In this document: positions 11,561-22,299 of the stretch, piece after piece
Position numbering within the stretch: the stretch's first letter is position 1
Layout of the letters: each line of letters begins with the position of its first letter
From: Sphagnum compactum
Taxonomy: Eukaryota; Bryophyta; Sphagnopsida; Sphagnales
Reading direction: 5' to 3'
Assembly (NCBI GenBank): GCA_965153455.1
Contig: OZ234496.1
Location: 16,484,304 to 16,548,303, forward strand
DNA length: 64,000 bases
Position numbers and translations under genes: made by a program
Notes under the pieces: model-generated
Database searches by the model: none
Told to the model about the DNA's origin: nothing
Seen by the model: the letters and a program-made list of their open reading frames with translations, nothing else

Positions 11561-11734
11561 ATAACTTAGAATATAAAATAATAACCTATGAAAAATAATT
11601 TTAAATACCTTACAATATAATAACTAGCAATAGCCTATGATATTATAACATAGTATATCAAATAATAATTTATAATACAATAATCACCAATAATTGTAAT
11701 ATAACATATAATAACCAACAATAACTTATAATAC

Positions 11735-12320
11735 AATAACCATTAATAACCATTAATAAAATAGCCATCAATAACCACCAATAAAATAACCACTAATAGC
11801 TTAAATCAGAATAATCACTAATAACCATTAATAGAATAGCCACCAATAGCCATTAATGCATTAATCACGAATAGCCATTAATAGAATAGCCACCAGTAGC
11901 CATTAATAAAATAGCCACCAGTAGCCATTAATAGAATAGCCACCAGTAACCATTAATAGAATAGCCACCAATAGCCATTAATACATTAATCACGAATAGC
12001 CACCAATAGCCATTAATACATTAATCACGAATAGCCATTAATAGAATAGCCACCAGCAGCCATTAATAGAATAGCCACCAGCAACCATTAATAGAATAGC
12101 CACTAGTAGCCATTAATAAAATAGCCACCAGTAGCCATTAATATAATAGCCACTAATAACCATTCATATAATAACCACCAATAGAATGACTACTAATGAC
12201 CATTAATAGAATAAACACCAATAACTATTAATAAAATAACCACTAAAAATATTAATAACCACAAATAAAATAGGTACCAATAACCGTTAATAACCACCAA
12301 TATCATTAATAAAAGAACAA
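11735..12320 (+). repeat. 25-bp minisatellite array
   Basis: The unit runs AATAGCCACCAGTAGCC then ATTAATAG. Starts at 11885, 11910 and 11935 give a period of exactly 25. Each unit is itself two related halves (AATAGCCACCA / GTAGCCATTAAT), so it probably arose by doubling a 12-13 mer. Variant units with ACATTAATCACGAATAGCC recur three times, hinting at a higher-order pattern. The central part is the most uniform and the edges decay. Confidence 0.9.
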
Positions 12321-12339
12321 CCAATAACCATATATTATA

Positions 12340-12860
12340 ATTGCTTAGGATTGCCAAAAATAATATAAGGTGTAATAATTTATAATAAACGAAAATAACT
12401 TAAGGTGAAATAATTTCAATAGCCAAAAATAACTTATAATAGCTACAAGTAGTTTAAATTAAAATAATTTACAATAGCAAAGAAAACAAAGAATAGACAA
12501 AAAAACTTACAATAGTTGAAAATAGCCTAAGGTGAAATAAGTTAAAATAGCCAAAAATAATTTATAATAACTACAAGTAGTCTAAATTGAAATAATCTAT
12601 AATAGCCAAAAATAACATAGAATAGCCCAAAAAAATTTACAATAATTGAAAATAGCTTAAGGTGAAATAAGTTAAAATAGCCAAAAATAACTTAAAATAA
12701 TCAAAAGTAGCCTATGGTGAAATAGCCAAAAATAACAAAAAAAATTGAGAATAGCCATAAATAACCGTAAATAATGTGGGTGAAATAATTTAAATTAATG
12801 AAAAATAGTCATATAATAATTGAAAGTAGTTTAACATAGGTAGTATTATTATATTAACAA
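12340..12860 (+). repeat. Higher-order repeat of about 129 bp in the CACTA-borne satellite
   Basis: Landmarks recur at fixed distance: CTACAAGTAGT at 12443 and 12571, GAAAATAGC(C/T)TAAGGTG at 12518 and 12648. The unit is built from short AATAGCCAAAAATAAC-type pieces related to the neighbouring 25-bp unit. About two to two and a half copies are present. Confidence 0.75.
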
Positions 12861-13140
12861 AAAAAATCCATTTACTAATTTTATTTTTTTCAAAAGAATG
12901 GTCATTGAAATGTTATTGAATAATGATATTCAACTTTTTTTTTTGTTCAAATGATTTTAAACTTTCAAAAGGAAATAAATGTAATTATGTACAATATTGA
13001 GTAAAAAAAAAGTAAACTCGAATCATTTCATTTGAACAAAATCTCAATAAGATATGAATTTTCAAAGTTTATGTTTTTGTAATGTTTAAAATGAAATATT
13101 TGATAAATAGAATGTAATGTAACATATTATCATAACAAGT

Positions 13141-13330
13141 GAGGTGGTTTGATAGTAAAAGTGTTTGCCCCCATTCCAAAGGTCAAGGGATCAAACCTCA
13201 TGGGTGGTGTTGTGTGTGGTCAACAATGGTATGTTGACCGAATATTCTCCTATCGTTAGGTTAGGTGCCTAGGTTGATTACGTGTCCTACCTACCTACTT
13301 AGGTTAGGTTTTGAACCTAACATAGGTAGT
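13141..13330 (+). mobile_element. tRNA-derived SINE-like insertion
   Basis: An RNA polymerase III A-box match, TAGTAAAAGTG (13153-13163, consensus TRGYNNARNNG), is followed 25 bases later by a B-box match, GATCAAACC (13189-13197, consensus GWTCRANNC). The sequence between (TTTGCCCCCATTCCAAAGG) resembles the tRNA-like heads of plant SINEs. The body runs into CCTACCTACTTAGG palindromic repeats. The 3' tail and duplication are not clear. It lies inside the CACTA element, so it may have inserted later. Confidence 0.5.
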
Positions 13331-13631
13331 GACACATGTCAATAAATAATAGGCTTTAAAAATCATGAAATTATCAATAATATTAAATAATTAAAATTTA
13401 ATTAATTTCCATATTGGTTAGTTAATTAACTAGCAAGTGAATGGTTTGGTAAATTTGTATTCCACTTGAGAGTAACCTTGTTTCATTAGGTACTAGTGAA
13501 ACAAGTCATTGTCCGTAGCAACTGGTCCCCGTTCACTAGGGGGTTAAATAATTTCATTAGGTAAAAATGTCCAAATTCACTTTAAAATCTAGTGAAACCC
13601 ATAGTGAACTAGGACACATTTCCTAGTAGTG

Positions 13632-16440
13632 TAATCAAATGTGGAGGAATGTGAAGTGAAGGATCCCTTCACATTATTAACAATTGAATCATTCTAAAGA
13701 AAACTTACAAATTTATATAGATATTTTAGTTGGTGATATGCTAAGTACATATGATTTGTAAAAACATAAGTATTTTTATCACATGATCTTACCAAGTCTA
13801 GTTGAAGTATTATCACTCCTGGGTAAAAACATGGTAAAGTAAACAGAAAAACTGTTGTGCCCAAAATGAAGTTTAAAAATGACAGAATTTTTGATATAAA
13901 CATGTGAAAATAGATTAAAAATGTGTGAAAGTAGAAATATGAAAAAACATGGCCCTCCATTTAGTTTGTGGTAAGTTGAATAAAAAATTTGAAAAACTTT
14001 GGTATCATAAATTAGTTGAAAAGTAGATTTGAACATGATAGGGTCAATTTGATGTTCAAACCTACTTTTACACTAACAATGTTTATGTATTATGATTATA
14101 ACATGCATAATTTGATAGTACACAAGTATTTTTTAGGGCCCCATTAACTTGAAAGTAGGAAAAGTTCAATATTTCATTTACTTGCAACCCATTTTGTAAG
14201 ATTGGAAACTTCTTCCAAGTAAATGCAATTTTTGTAAAATCTACATAAATCTACATGAAGATGTTCATTTTCAAAATTATAATATTGAAGTGAAATATTA
14301 TCTTCATATTAATCATTTAACAAAATAATTTTTCAAGTTTTAATGCATCAAAAATCTTTTGTGTCTACTTGTAATTTTTTGTGACAAGGTACAAAGGTTG
14401 TCTACCATGCTTTCACCCTCCTCACAATTTCAAGTATTAAAATGAAACATTTCAATAAATGTAGTGTATCAAAATTTGATGCAAAAAAAAATTATAATTA
14501 AATTTATGATGGGTTAAATATTTGCAATTAAAAAAAGGTAATAATTGGGTTGAGAAATGTTTTTCCACGAAATTCCCCCAAAAAATACCTTATTTGGCGC
14601 AAGTAATGTAAACTCTAAACATTTAGCCTCCCCATTGGGAACATATCAAAATGTTGGGAAGGTAAGAGTAATTACACATATTATATCAAATTTTGTAATC
14701 AAAGCATAATAAATTCAATGGGAAGAAAAATGATTTCATAATGAAACTTGAATATATTTTGAATTTGGTTCTTATACTTATGTCAAAAATTATCTCAATT
14801 TCAAATTCACCTTTAGTTCATCAACTTTTAAAAAAATATTTTACCATGCTTTCACCCAATATTTAAAACACAATAACTTTATTATTTATTACAATGTCAA
14901 ATTGTAAAATATGATTTTTTTACCACTAAAAATAATTGACAAAAAAACAAATATTATTCATCTTGTTGAACCAACCTAGGTAATAAAATATTTTCAATGT
15001 TCCACAAATAGAAGATTTACTACCAATAAGATATTGTCGAAATGCTTCCATTTAACATAATTATATTCAACACAAGTCCACACTTTTGAACAAAGGATAT
15101 TATGGGACAAATTATGTTACTATTGGGGAATATTTCTTGGGTGCATATTGCATGCCTATTGCCCCATATCATTGCTTGAATATAATTTTCATTCCTAACT
15201 TTTCTTCATCATCATTTTTGACCTAGGATTTACAATAATTTGGCGATTTATTGTGATTCACATTAATTAGTTATGGTGTCTCCTAAAGATAAAAAAAGAC
15301 CTCTTGTGGCAATGGGCCACTTTGATTAGCATATTGCCCAATTTTTTTTGAAACTTTGGGAATGTTCTATTCATTGGCACCCACATTGACTTGCAAACCA
15401 TACTTGTATGAAAATAACAAAACCACCCAGTGCACCTTTAGTCATGAAAAGCTTTCCAATACTAGTAAAAACACCTCCCAAATTTCCAAAAAAATATCAT
15501 TTTGATTTTTATTGAATTTTTAGTTATGAAAATACTCATAATTCAATAATTCATGCATTGCAAGTCTAAACATTCTAAAATCGCAACCCTACTCATCAAA
15601 GGCTTCCAAATAGTATCAAGAACATAATTAAGGATCCTTTAGTTTGGGAGATTTCGATGTTACAAAACAAAAGGGTGTATTCAAGCTAATGTGTACCAAA
15701 CTAATTGTAACCAATGTTGATTTAGTACATAGGTTGACACTTGGTATCGACATTGGTATTAAAAACTTGACTATCTTAATATCTACTATACTTGGTACCC
15801 ATCCAATATTAGTACACCCTTGGTATGTTTTTTGGAAAAGCCCATTTAAGATTATACCAACCTAATCTTATAGTTTGATATCGGAATGCATACTAATATT
15901 TAGGGTTTAGTGCATTCATATCACCTAGATTGAAATGTTTGAAGGATTTAAGGTTTCATGAAAAAATTGTTTCTTTCATTTGGTTTTATATTTTTTACAA
16001 TGACATTTGTAGACTATGATATTCATTTTCATTTGGTTGCAAAGTAATTAATAAGGAGGTCAAAAAGTTTACAATTATTTGCATCAATTAGTGTAACAAC
16101 CTATTGGCATCATGGATGAAGCACCCATTATAAAGTTGATGATTGAGAGTGTTGAGGTTGATGTTAAGCAATAAGTGTCCTAGGGTGTTTAACTTGCTAA
16201 ATTGCAAAAGAACCAGAAATCTTAGCTCAAGTGCATCATTAAGCCTCCCCTACTTGGGCATTCTAATGATCCATCACCAATAATCCATGTTCAAGTTGTT
16301 TAGGTGATGTGGTGCATTATGTGTCTTTGCATCACAAGTCAAGTTTCAAGTAACGACAACACCACATGATCCAAAATATATATTGTTTCTTTCAACCCTA
16401 CACATGGCATCATATTCAATAGGAAAAAACATGTTGTGAA
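13632..16440. other. AT-rich stretch without a gene
   Basis: No frame with family features. The minus-strand frames at 13694-14036 and the plus-strand frame at 15644-15865 are short and lack motifs. No terminal repeats recognised. Confidence 0.5.
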
Positions 16441-18240
16441 TGAACATAAGGTTGTTATGAGTCAATACAAAGAACATAAGAAGGTAGTAAAGGAAGGTGG
16501 TGCCAATTAGCAAAAAGGGGGAAAATGGAAAACAATGCCTCCCACATCCATTTCAATTTTTGTACAAATTGTCCAAAATCGGGTTTCCAATCCAAAATAA
16601 TTGAAATGATCCATACAAGCCAATGACTGAAGTCAACAAAGGTTTTTTTAAATGTGGTATTGGTTATTGCAAAGGGATACATGCCACAATTTGTGGTCGA
16701 AAGTCCATGGTTATCGCGACTTGTGGTGAAACAATGTGACTGAATCAAATTTTCATCACAAAAACAAATTGTTCAATAACACATCCCAAATATGTTGGCA
16801 GAGGTGATGGAGGTGTATGTCTTCCTAGCCATTGCATAAACACTATTAGATTTGACCTCTAGATGTCCATAACCTAATTTGATACATTCACACTTGTCAT
16901 GAATTTCATCAATGATGATTGGGTGCCTTGTCATGTTATAATAAAGGTACCTCTACAGCAACATTAACGAAACAAGTGAAATTTGCTTTAATTGGTTGAA
17001 TATTAATTATAGGCAAGATCATTACTTATGTCAAGGATGAAGGCACAAACCTAAAACCTTTGCTTTTACATTGATAAGGGTTATATCTTGTGCATTGTTA
17101 TAGTTTCCTTCAATTTTTAATGGCACATGTTTTGGCTATGTAATGTCTAAGGCATGTTAGTATGCCATTAATGATACTAAAATTGGTATTGGGATGCAGA
17201 AAATGAGTGTGGAAGAAGTGCAAAATGTCTTGCAGAAAACCATAACATGGCCAAAAAAGTTGGGAAAGGGGAGGCAAGAATGGGAATTGGCATATAAAAA
17301 GGCTAGCTTGAAACTTCATAAATTAAAGACATTAATCAAAACTTGATTTGTTTCAAAGCTCGTCTTCTTCCAAGAGACCTTGGAATATTCTAATGCCATA
17401 AACCTTTGCTACAATAAAAAAAACCTCTAGGTTGTAGGCCTAAATACCATTAGGTTTAACATGGGCCAATATAAAAGTTATGGCAAAATCCTTAGGTTTT
17501 GTGGTGAAATAATGTATTTTGAACCAAACTAGAAGGTATTGGCTGCATTTAGATGCTTTGCTTGTTTCATTATAGATTTCATAAGGATTATCAAGCTTGG
17601 GCATCCCAAAAACCACCTCTAATGTGGGAAAATTTTGAAATAAAATTGGAAATTTTATATGGCAAAATGGGGCTTGAGGTAATTAGTCTATTGAAGCCTT
17701 TTCTAACATTTTTTTTCTTTAAATGCTATTGTTCCACACTTGTTTGTGTGGTCTCCAACTTGATCCAAGATTCAAAAGCAACATGTAATGCATCATCTGA
17801 AATATGTGGGCAGGGATAAACCAACAAACCATTGTGGAAGAGTATGATTAGTAGGTGTTGGTGCCTCTTTGGTGCAAGTCTCCAAGTATTTGAACCCCAT
17901 GCATGAGGAAAACCCTCCTCCTTTAGCACCTAACAATGATGACTTTTTGTGGGGAGTTGTAACTTTTACAAAGGAAACTCGTCTTTTTTTGGTGAAAACA
18001 GAATTGTCATCAAATTACTATGCAAGAATGATTTGAAATCACCATTGTAATGGTGGAATTTGACCATGCAAAATAATTTCCTAATGTTGCATTCTTTACT
18101 TGTCAATTTTTGGAAATTCCAAGTTTAAAATTGAAAGTGAAAGAATTTTTAACATTGTTGGCATTTTGACTAGTTTATGATGGTGTTAGCTAGGCATGCA
18201 TAACTTGGACAAATTCATGTTGATGTTGAAAATGACACAA
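16440..18240 (+). pseudogene. hAT-superfamily transposase remnant, copy 1
   Basis: A chain of conserved blocks in order, in shifting frames and broken by stops: FDL-x-MS (about 16855), DTFTLVMNFINDDWVPCH (about 16880-16930), YVKDEGTNL (about 17028-17055), GTCFGYVMSKAC (about 17121-17158), VLQKTITWPKKLGKGRQEW (about 17229-17285), then KLKTLIKT. It ends with the C-terminal hAT dimerisation signature IESERIFNIVGILTSL (about 18131-18178) and NLDKF. The blocks match those of the copy at 40.4-42.0 kb, so both belong to one family. The family catalyses cut-and-paste transposition in the nucleus. No terminal repeats or 8-bp duplication could be fixed. Non-functional. Confidence 0.75.
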
Positions 18241-18402
18241 GGATTGGTTATTTTCTTGTTGTTAGGGGAATGAATAATTTTTCAAAGTTGAAAAAGAATT
18301 GTTGGGTGACCATGAAAATGGACTTGAAGATGTTAGCTACTAGAAGTGAAGATGACGACCAAAAGTGATTGCACAAACATTTTTGTTGTTTTTTCAATGG
18401 TA

Positions 18403-18533
18403 TGTAATGCACTTGAACATTCATGTTGTGTTCTTTTTGACACTTTGTAATGCATTTGAACATTCATGTTGTGTTCTTTTTGACACTTTGTAATGCATTT
18501 GAACATTTAGTTGTGTAATTTTTTTTGACATTC
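18403..18533 (+). repeat. Three copies of a 43-bp tandem repeat
   Basis: TGTAATGCA(C/T)TTGAACATTC starts at 18403, 18446 and 18489, a period of exactly 43. The first two copies are almost identical, the third is diverged. Lies just past the 3' end of the hAT remnant. Confidence 0.92.
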
Positions 18534-18539
18534 TATAAT

Positions 18540-21030
18540 GATTGCACATTACATGGCAATGGAAAAGATATTCTTTTAGTCAAGCAAATCTTTCTTTTAT
18601 AATGGAGAATTGTTTTAATGAAAATTTCACCATAACAAATTGTGCCCATAACAACCCATGTATTTGCAACTTATGTCCAAATCAACCATTTTTGCAACTA
18701 CCAATGTCATTGTCCTACATGGCACCATGGTAAAAACAACTTACGATTTCATATTTGATCACAACATGGTTTTAAATAACATAGCAATTATGTTTGCAAC
18801 TATTGCTCATTTGGATAAAATGAAGATGGACAATGCATTCATATGATCCACAATTAAACATTAAATGAAAACACAATTAATTTTATGATTAGTAATGTAG
18901 TTCAAAAGTGACTAGATGACACATGGTGTTTTATGCAACTTGAATTGCGTGTGATCACAATTAAATGAGCCCCAAACCATGTCAAATGACCAAAACATTG
19001 TCAAATTTTTCAAAGATATTTATGTAATGTCATTTTAAAGGACTTTTGAGCTTTAACACCCCAAAATCATGAGTTTTATAAAACATTAGGTTGAGAACTC
19101 TTTTAATAATGAAATTTAGATGGAGTTTTTTTGAAATGATGATAACCTACCATCCACACATATGAAAAACATTCATAATTAAAAAAATTTGATACTTGAA
19201 ATTTTTAGAAATTCAAAATATAATTTCAAAATGTTCAAATTTCAAGAGCCATTTGTTAGATGTAAATGGGTCGTAATGTGTATGACATTAGAACAAAATT
19301 GTGGTTTATGACATAAAAAACGAAACCTTAAAATAATTATCATATTTTAATAAGGTGCATTCACAAATTAAGGAGCCACATGCACACCCTTACTAAGGAC
19401 TTGAATGAGTGCTAAATTTGAAAAAATCTTAAAAAAATGGATGTGTCAAGGTCAATCCAAAACACGTGCCAAGTCAATTACATAGCAGGATCGATGATTT
19501 GAACTAATTGATTCCTACCTAGCCTAATTTGTAGCCTACCTAGTCTATAAACATTGCACGCACGCATGTATTTTTTTCCCGCAAGTTTGACATTCGAGTT
19601 TTTTCCTTTGTTGATCATCATGCACGTTTTTTTTTTCTTCAAACTAGCTTACCCAAACTCAAGCTTTCAATGATATGCTTGTTGCCTTGGTGAGTCAAAT
19701 CTATGGTTTTGTAGTTATATGATTGCTATAGCTCATTGAGTTTATGTGTTGATTAGGTTAGATAGTGATTGCATTATGTTTTTTCTTTGCTAGAATCACC
19801 ACTCACGACGGAGGAGGTTGTAGATTACAAACACTAGACTAAGGAGTTTTTTATGAATGTTAAAAAGTTGAATGGCAACATGATGAATCCAAGATCGGAC
19901 CTTATTTTAGAACATGTCAAATGGCTAGAGGACTCTTGTATTCATTCGATATCCGGTGACAAAACCATCTTTGGCCATTGATTTTCCTTTGGGGCATTCG
20001 CACACTTGTTTTTTTGGTTGCAAGGTTGTGAAATTTCGCCACAAAAAAAAATGTTGTTCATGATAGAAGTAGATTTATTTTCCATTTTATTATAGTTGTT
20101 TCAAATTGATTTTGACTTGATGAGTGCCAATATCCTTCCATGCTCCCAATTTGACTACCTTAGTTTCCTTTGAATGCATTTCAATTGATGTGTTTGACTT
20201 AGAGTTGCTAATCTTTTTCTTACCTTTGTTTCTTTTGTTTGTTGCACCTCTTGCATTGATGTTTTTGATAGGTGTAACTACGTTGATGTGATCCTCAAGA
20301 AACATCACTAACTATTATTCTTCTTTGTTTGTAGATTCAAGATTCCTTGAAGACACTTTGTTTGCAAACTCAAGATTCCTTGAAAACATTGACTATTTAC
20401 AATGGCAAATGAAGAATGCTTACCTCAATCAAAAGGATCATTGCAATTGTTGAAATTAGAGATTGTGGTTCAAAATATCTCCATGCCATGGACGTTGAAT
20501 GTCAATATGTTGTTGGGCATTGCTAGGTGTTGCTATTGTTGATGATGGTGGGCAAGGAAAGGGTCCGTGAAGATGGTGTTGAAGAAGGAGGGCATCCACA
20601 ATGGTGAGCAAGAAGTAGAATTCTTTTAGATAGAACTTGGTGCTTGACTACATAACATTGAGTTATAAATCCATATTTGGACCTTCCATTCCATGCAATA
20701 TTTTGTTTTTCTCTTCAAATCTATGTTTTAGAAATATATATGACTACTAACCAGTCCCTTAACATTTTACAAACACCAAGTGATAGAAAGGATTCCACCA
20801 AAGCATTTATGTGAATTAACATATTATATCTCAATAGGTTTCTAGTTGTTGAGTTTGTTGCACACAGATAACTCTGATTTACCTCTGGGTGTGAACTAGG
20901 CTTAAGAGTAACTCAGGGGCTTCTAAATTTAAAATTCCAGGCTAAATATAGCCTCATGGCATATAGAGAGATAACACGGAACCAGTGGGGTGGGTGGCCT
21001 TTCATGCAATTATGTGCATCCTCTGCATCT
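18540..21030. other. Gene-free AT-rich stretch
   Basis: No supported gene. A CCTACCTAGCCTA block near 19509-19545 resembles those inside the two CACTA elements. The minus-strand frame at 20090-20308 is Lys-rich with no recognised domain. Confidence 0.45.
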
Positions 21031-21150
21031 TTTTAATGAATTTTGTGATGTTGCCAAAGTGGCAATCATCGGTAGGAAGATTTGGCAAAACTTGATATCA
21101 TCCATAGCCAGATTCAACAAAGGGACAGTCAAGCCAAATTGGCTATAACC
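21030..21150 (+). repeat. Fragment of the FB1 foldback family
   Basis: AATTTTGTGATGTTGCCAAAG, then TGGCAATCATCGG and AGCCAAATTGGCTAT, match the outer arm of the element at 4145-4632. The opposite arm was not found nearby. Confidence 0.6.
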
Positions 21151-21238
21151 AGATCAAACATACAAATACTTAATCATCCTTTCATATTGTTAGAGGTACC
21201 TATTTGTATGTTAGTTGTATTAATTAGTGCGTGAGGCA

Positions 21239-21255
21239 GGGGAGGGGGGGTGGGG
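21239..21255 (+). other. Potential G-quadruplex
   Basis: G-tracts of 4, 7 and 4 separated by single bases. The 7-base run can supply two tracts, satisfying a four-tract motif. No gene is adjacent. Confidence 0.5.
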
Positions 21256-21414
21256 ATGGTGCACCCAAAGTATTTTTTTGGGTTTGATTTTTTGGTTGTC
21301 TGCAAGTCACTTTGATTGGCCGATCATAATAATTTTTGGGGACATTGGGCCTTCCCCAAAATAGAAGTATAGAGGTGCTTCCTTTGACCCACCTTTATAG
21401 GTTATGAAATTTCA

Positions 21415-22030
21415 ACTTTGGGCAAAGAATATGGGATAATTTGTGGTGATATTGGGAACATCTACGGAAATACAATGGGAACATGTTGAGAGCCATTGGG
21501 AACACATCAAGAACATGGTGGGAACACCAAAATCCAAAAAAAATTGGACCCCACAACCAACCCCCAAAGGAAAAAAGATGAGCACTCTTGGGTGTGTGTT
21601 GAGCTATCCCATTGATTGCATGTAAATGCTATTGTTAAAGCTATTTGTCACCATTTGGGGTGTATCCAACTTGTCTGTTTTCAGAGGGTGATGGGCCTCT
21701 TTACTTGGCCCTAAACCAAAAGAATATTCCTGCTATGAACCATCTGAAAATAGCATTACCTTTGGTTTAGCTATCTAGTTTACAAGGGTAAAAATTTGGG
21801 CAAAAGATATGGGATAAACTGTTGTGCTCTTGGAAATAGATTGGGGAACACATTGGGAATGTCAATGGGAACCTTGTGGGAACAAGATGGGAAAATGATT
21901 GGAAAACCAAAATCCAAATCCCCCATTCTCCCTCCCCCCGCCCCCAAATTGCAAGCTCTTGAGTGCATGTTAAGCCTTTTCTCATTGGGTGCACGAAAAT
22001 TTTATTCCTAAAATTGTTTGTCACCATTTT
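21415..22030 (+). repeat. Two-copy direct duplication, spacing about 375 bp
   Basis: TTGGGCAAA(G/A)(A/G)ATATGGGATAA at about 21418 and 21796 opens two similar blocks. Each has repeated GGGAAC and TGGGAA words, then ACCAAAATCCAAA, a C-rich tract, GAGCA/GAGTG and TTTGTCACCATTT. Apparent short reading frames in both strands derive from these repeats. The second block holds a C-tract at 21925-21945 with G-quadruplex potential on the minus strand. Confidence 0.75.
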
Positions 22031-22140
22031 CAGCCTGGCCCTTCTTAAGAGCCTGGGTACTTTGCACTACTTACTTGAACCAGGCTGCTCATGACCTGAT
22101 AGATCTTGGTACTGACTTTCTACCAAATTCTCCTTTGCAG

Positions 22141-22292
22141 TTAGGCAACTGCACAATAGACACTTTCTTTCCAGCTCCTTCAGCATGGAGGGGAAACAAA
22201 CCAAATCTATGAGTTTCAGCAGCTCCTCTGTGGGACCTGGTTCATTCAGTTCGGCTATTTCTAAGTACATGAGTGGTTTCGGCATAAATTAA
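22141..22292 (+). pseudogene. Orphan 3'-terminal exon-like fragment
   Basis: A splice-acceptor-like tract (TTCTCCTTTGCAG, ending 22140) is followed by an open frame with protein-like codon use to TAA at 22290-22292. It includes MEGKQTKSMSF from 22185, a Ser/Gly stretch and ISKYMSGFGIN at the end. No upstream exon could be joined to it. The segment is more balanced in composition than its neighbours. It could be the last exon of a decayed gene or a fragment captured by a transposon. I do not recognise the protein. Confidence 0.35.
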
Positions 22293-22299
22293 ATTATTT

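Larger units (their letters stand above)
10990..13631. mobile_element. Non-autonomous CACTA (En/Spm) element, TSD TAA
   Basis: Left end CACTACTACCAAAATG at 10990. Right end is the reverse complement of CACTACTAGGAAATG at 13631. Similarity continues inward to TT-ACTA. A perfect 3-bp TAA duplication flanks it (10987-10989, 13632-13634), as expected for CACTA elements. Subterminal motifs recur in opposite orientations: ACCTAATGAAA near the left end, TTTCATTAGGTA and TAGTGAAAC near the right, resembling the transposase-binding subterminal repeats of this superfamily. The 2642-bp interior has no transposase. It is filled by a two-tier AT-rich satellite (11190-12860) and a SINE-like insertion (13141-13330). 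Confidence 0.88.

Noticed and set aside
13151-13197. tRNA gene
   Set aside because: A- and B-boxes match, but there is no cloverleaf with a proper acceptor stem and anticodon arm; a SINE head fits better.
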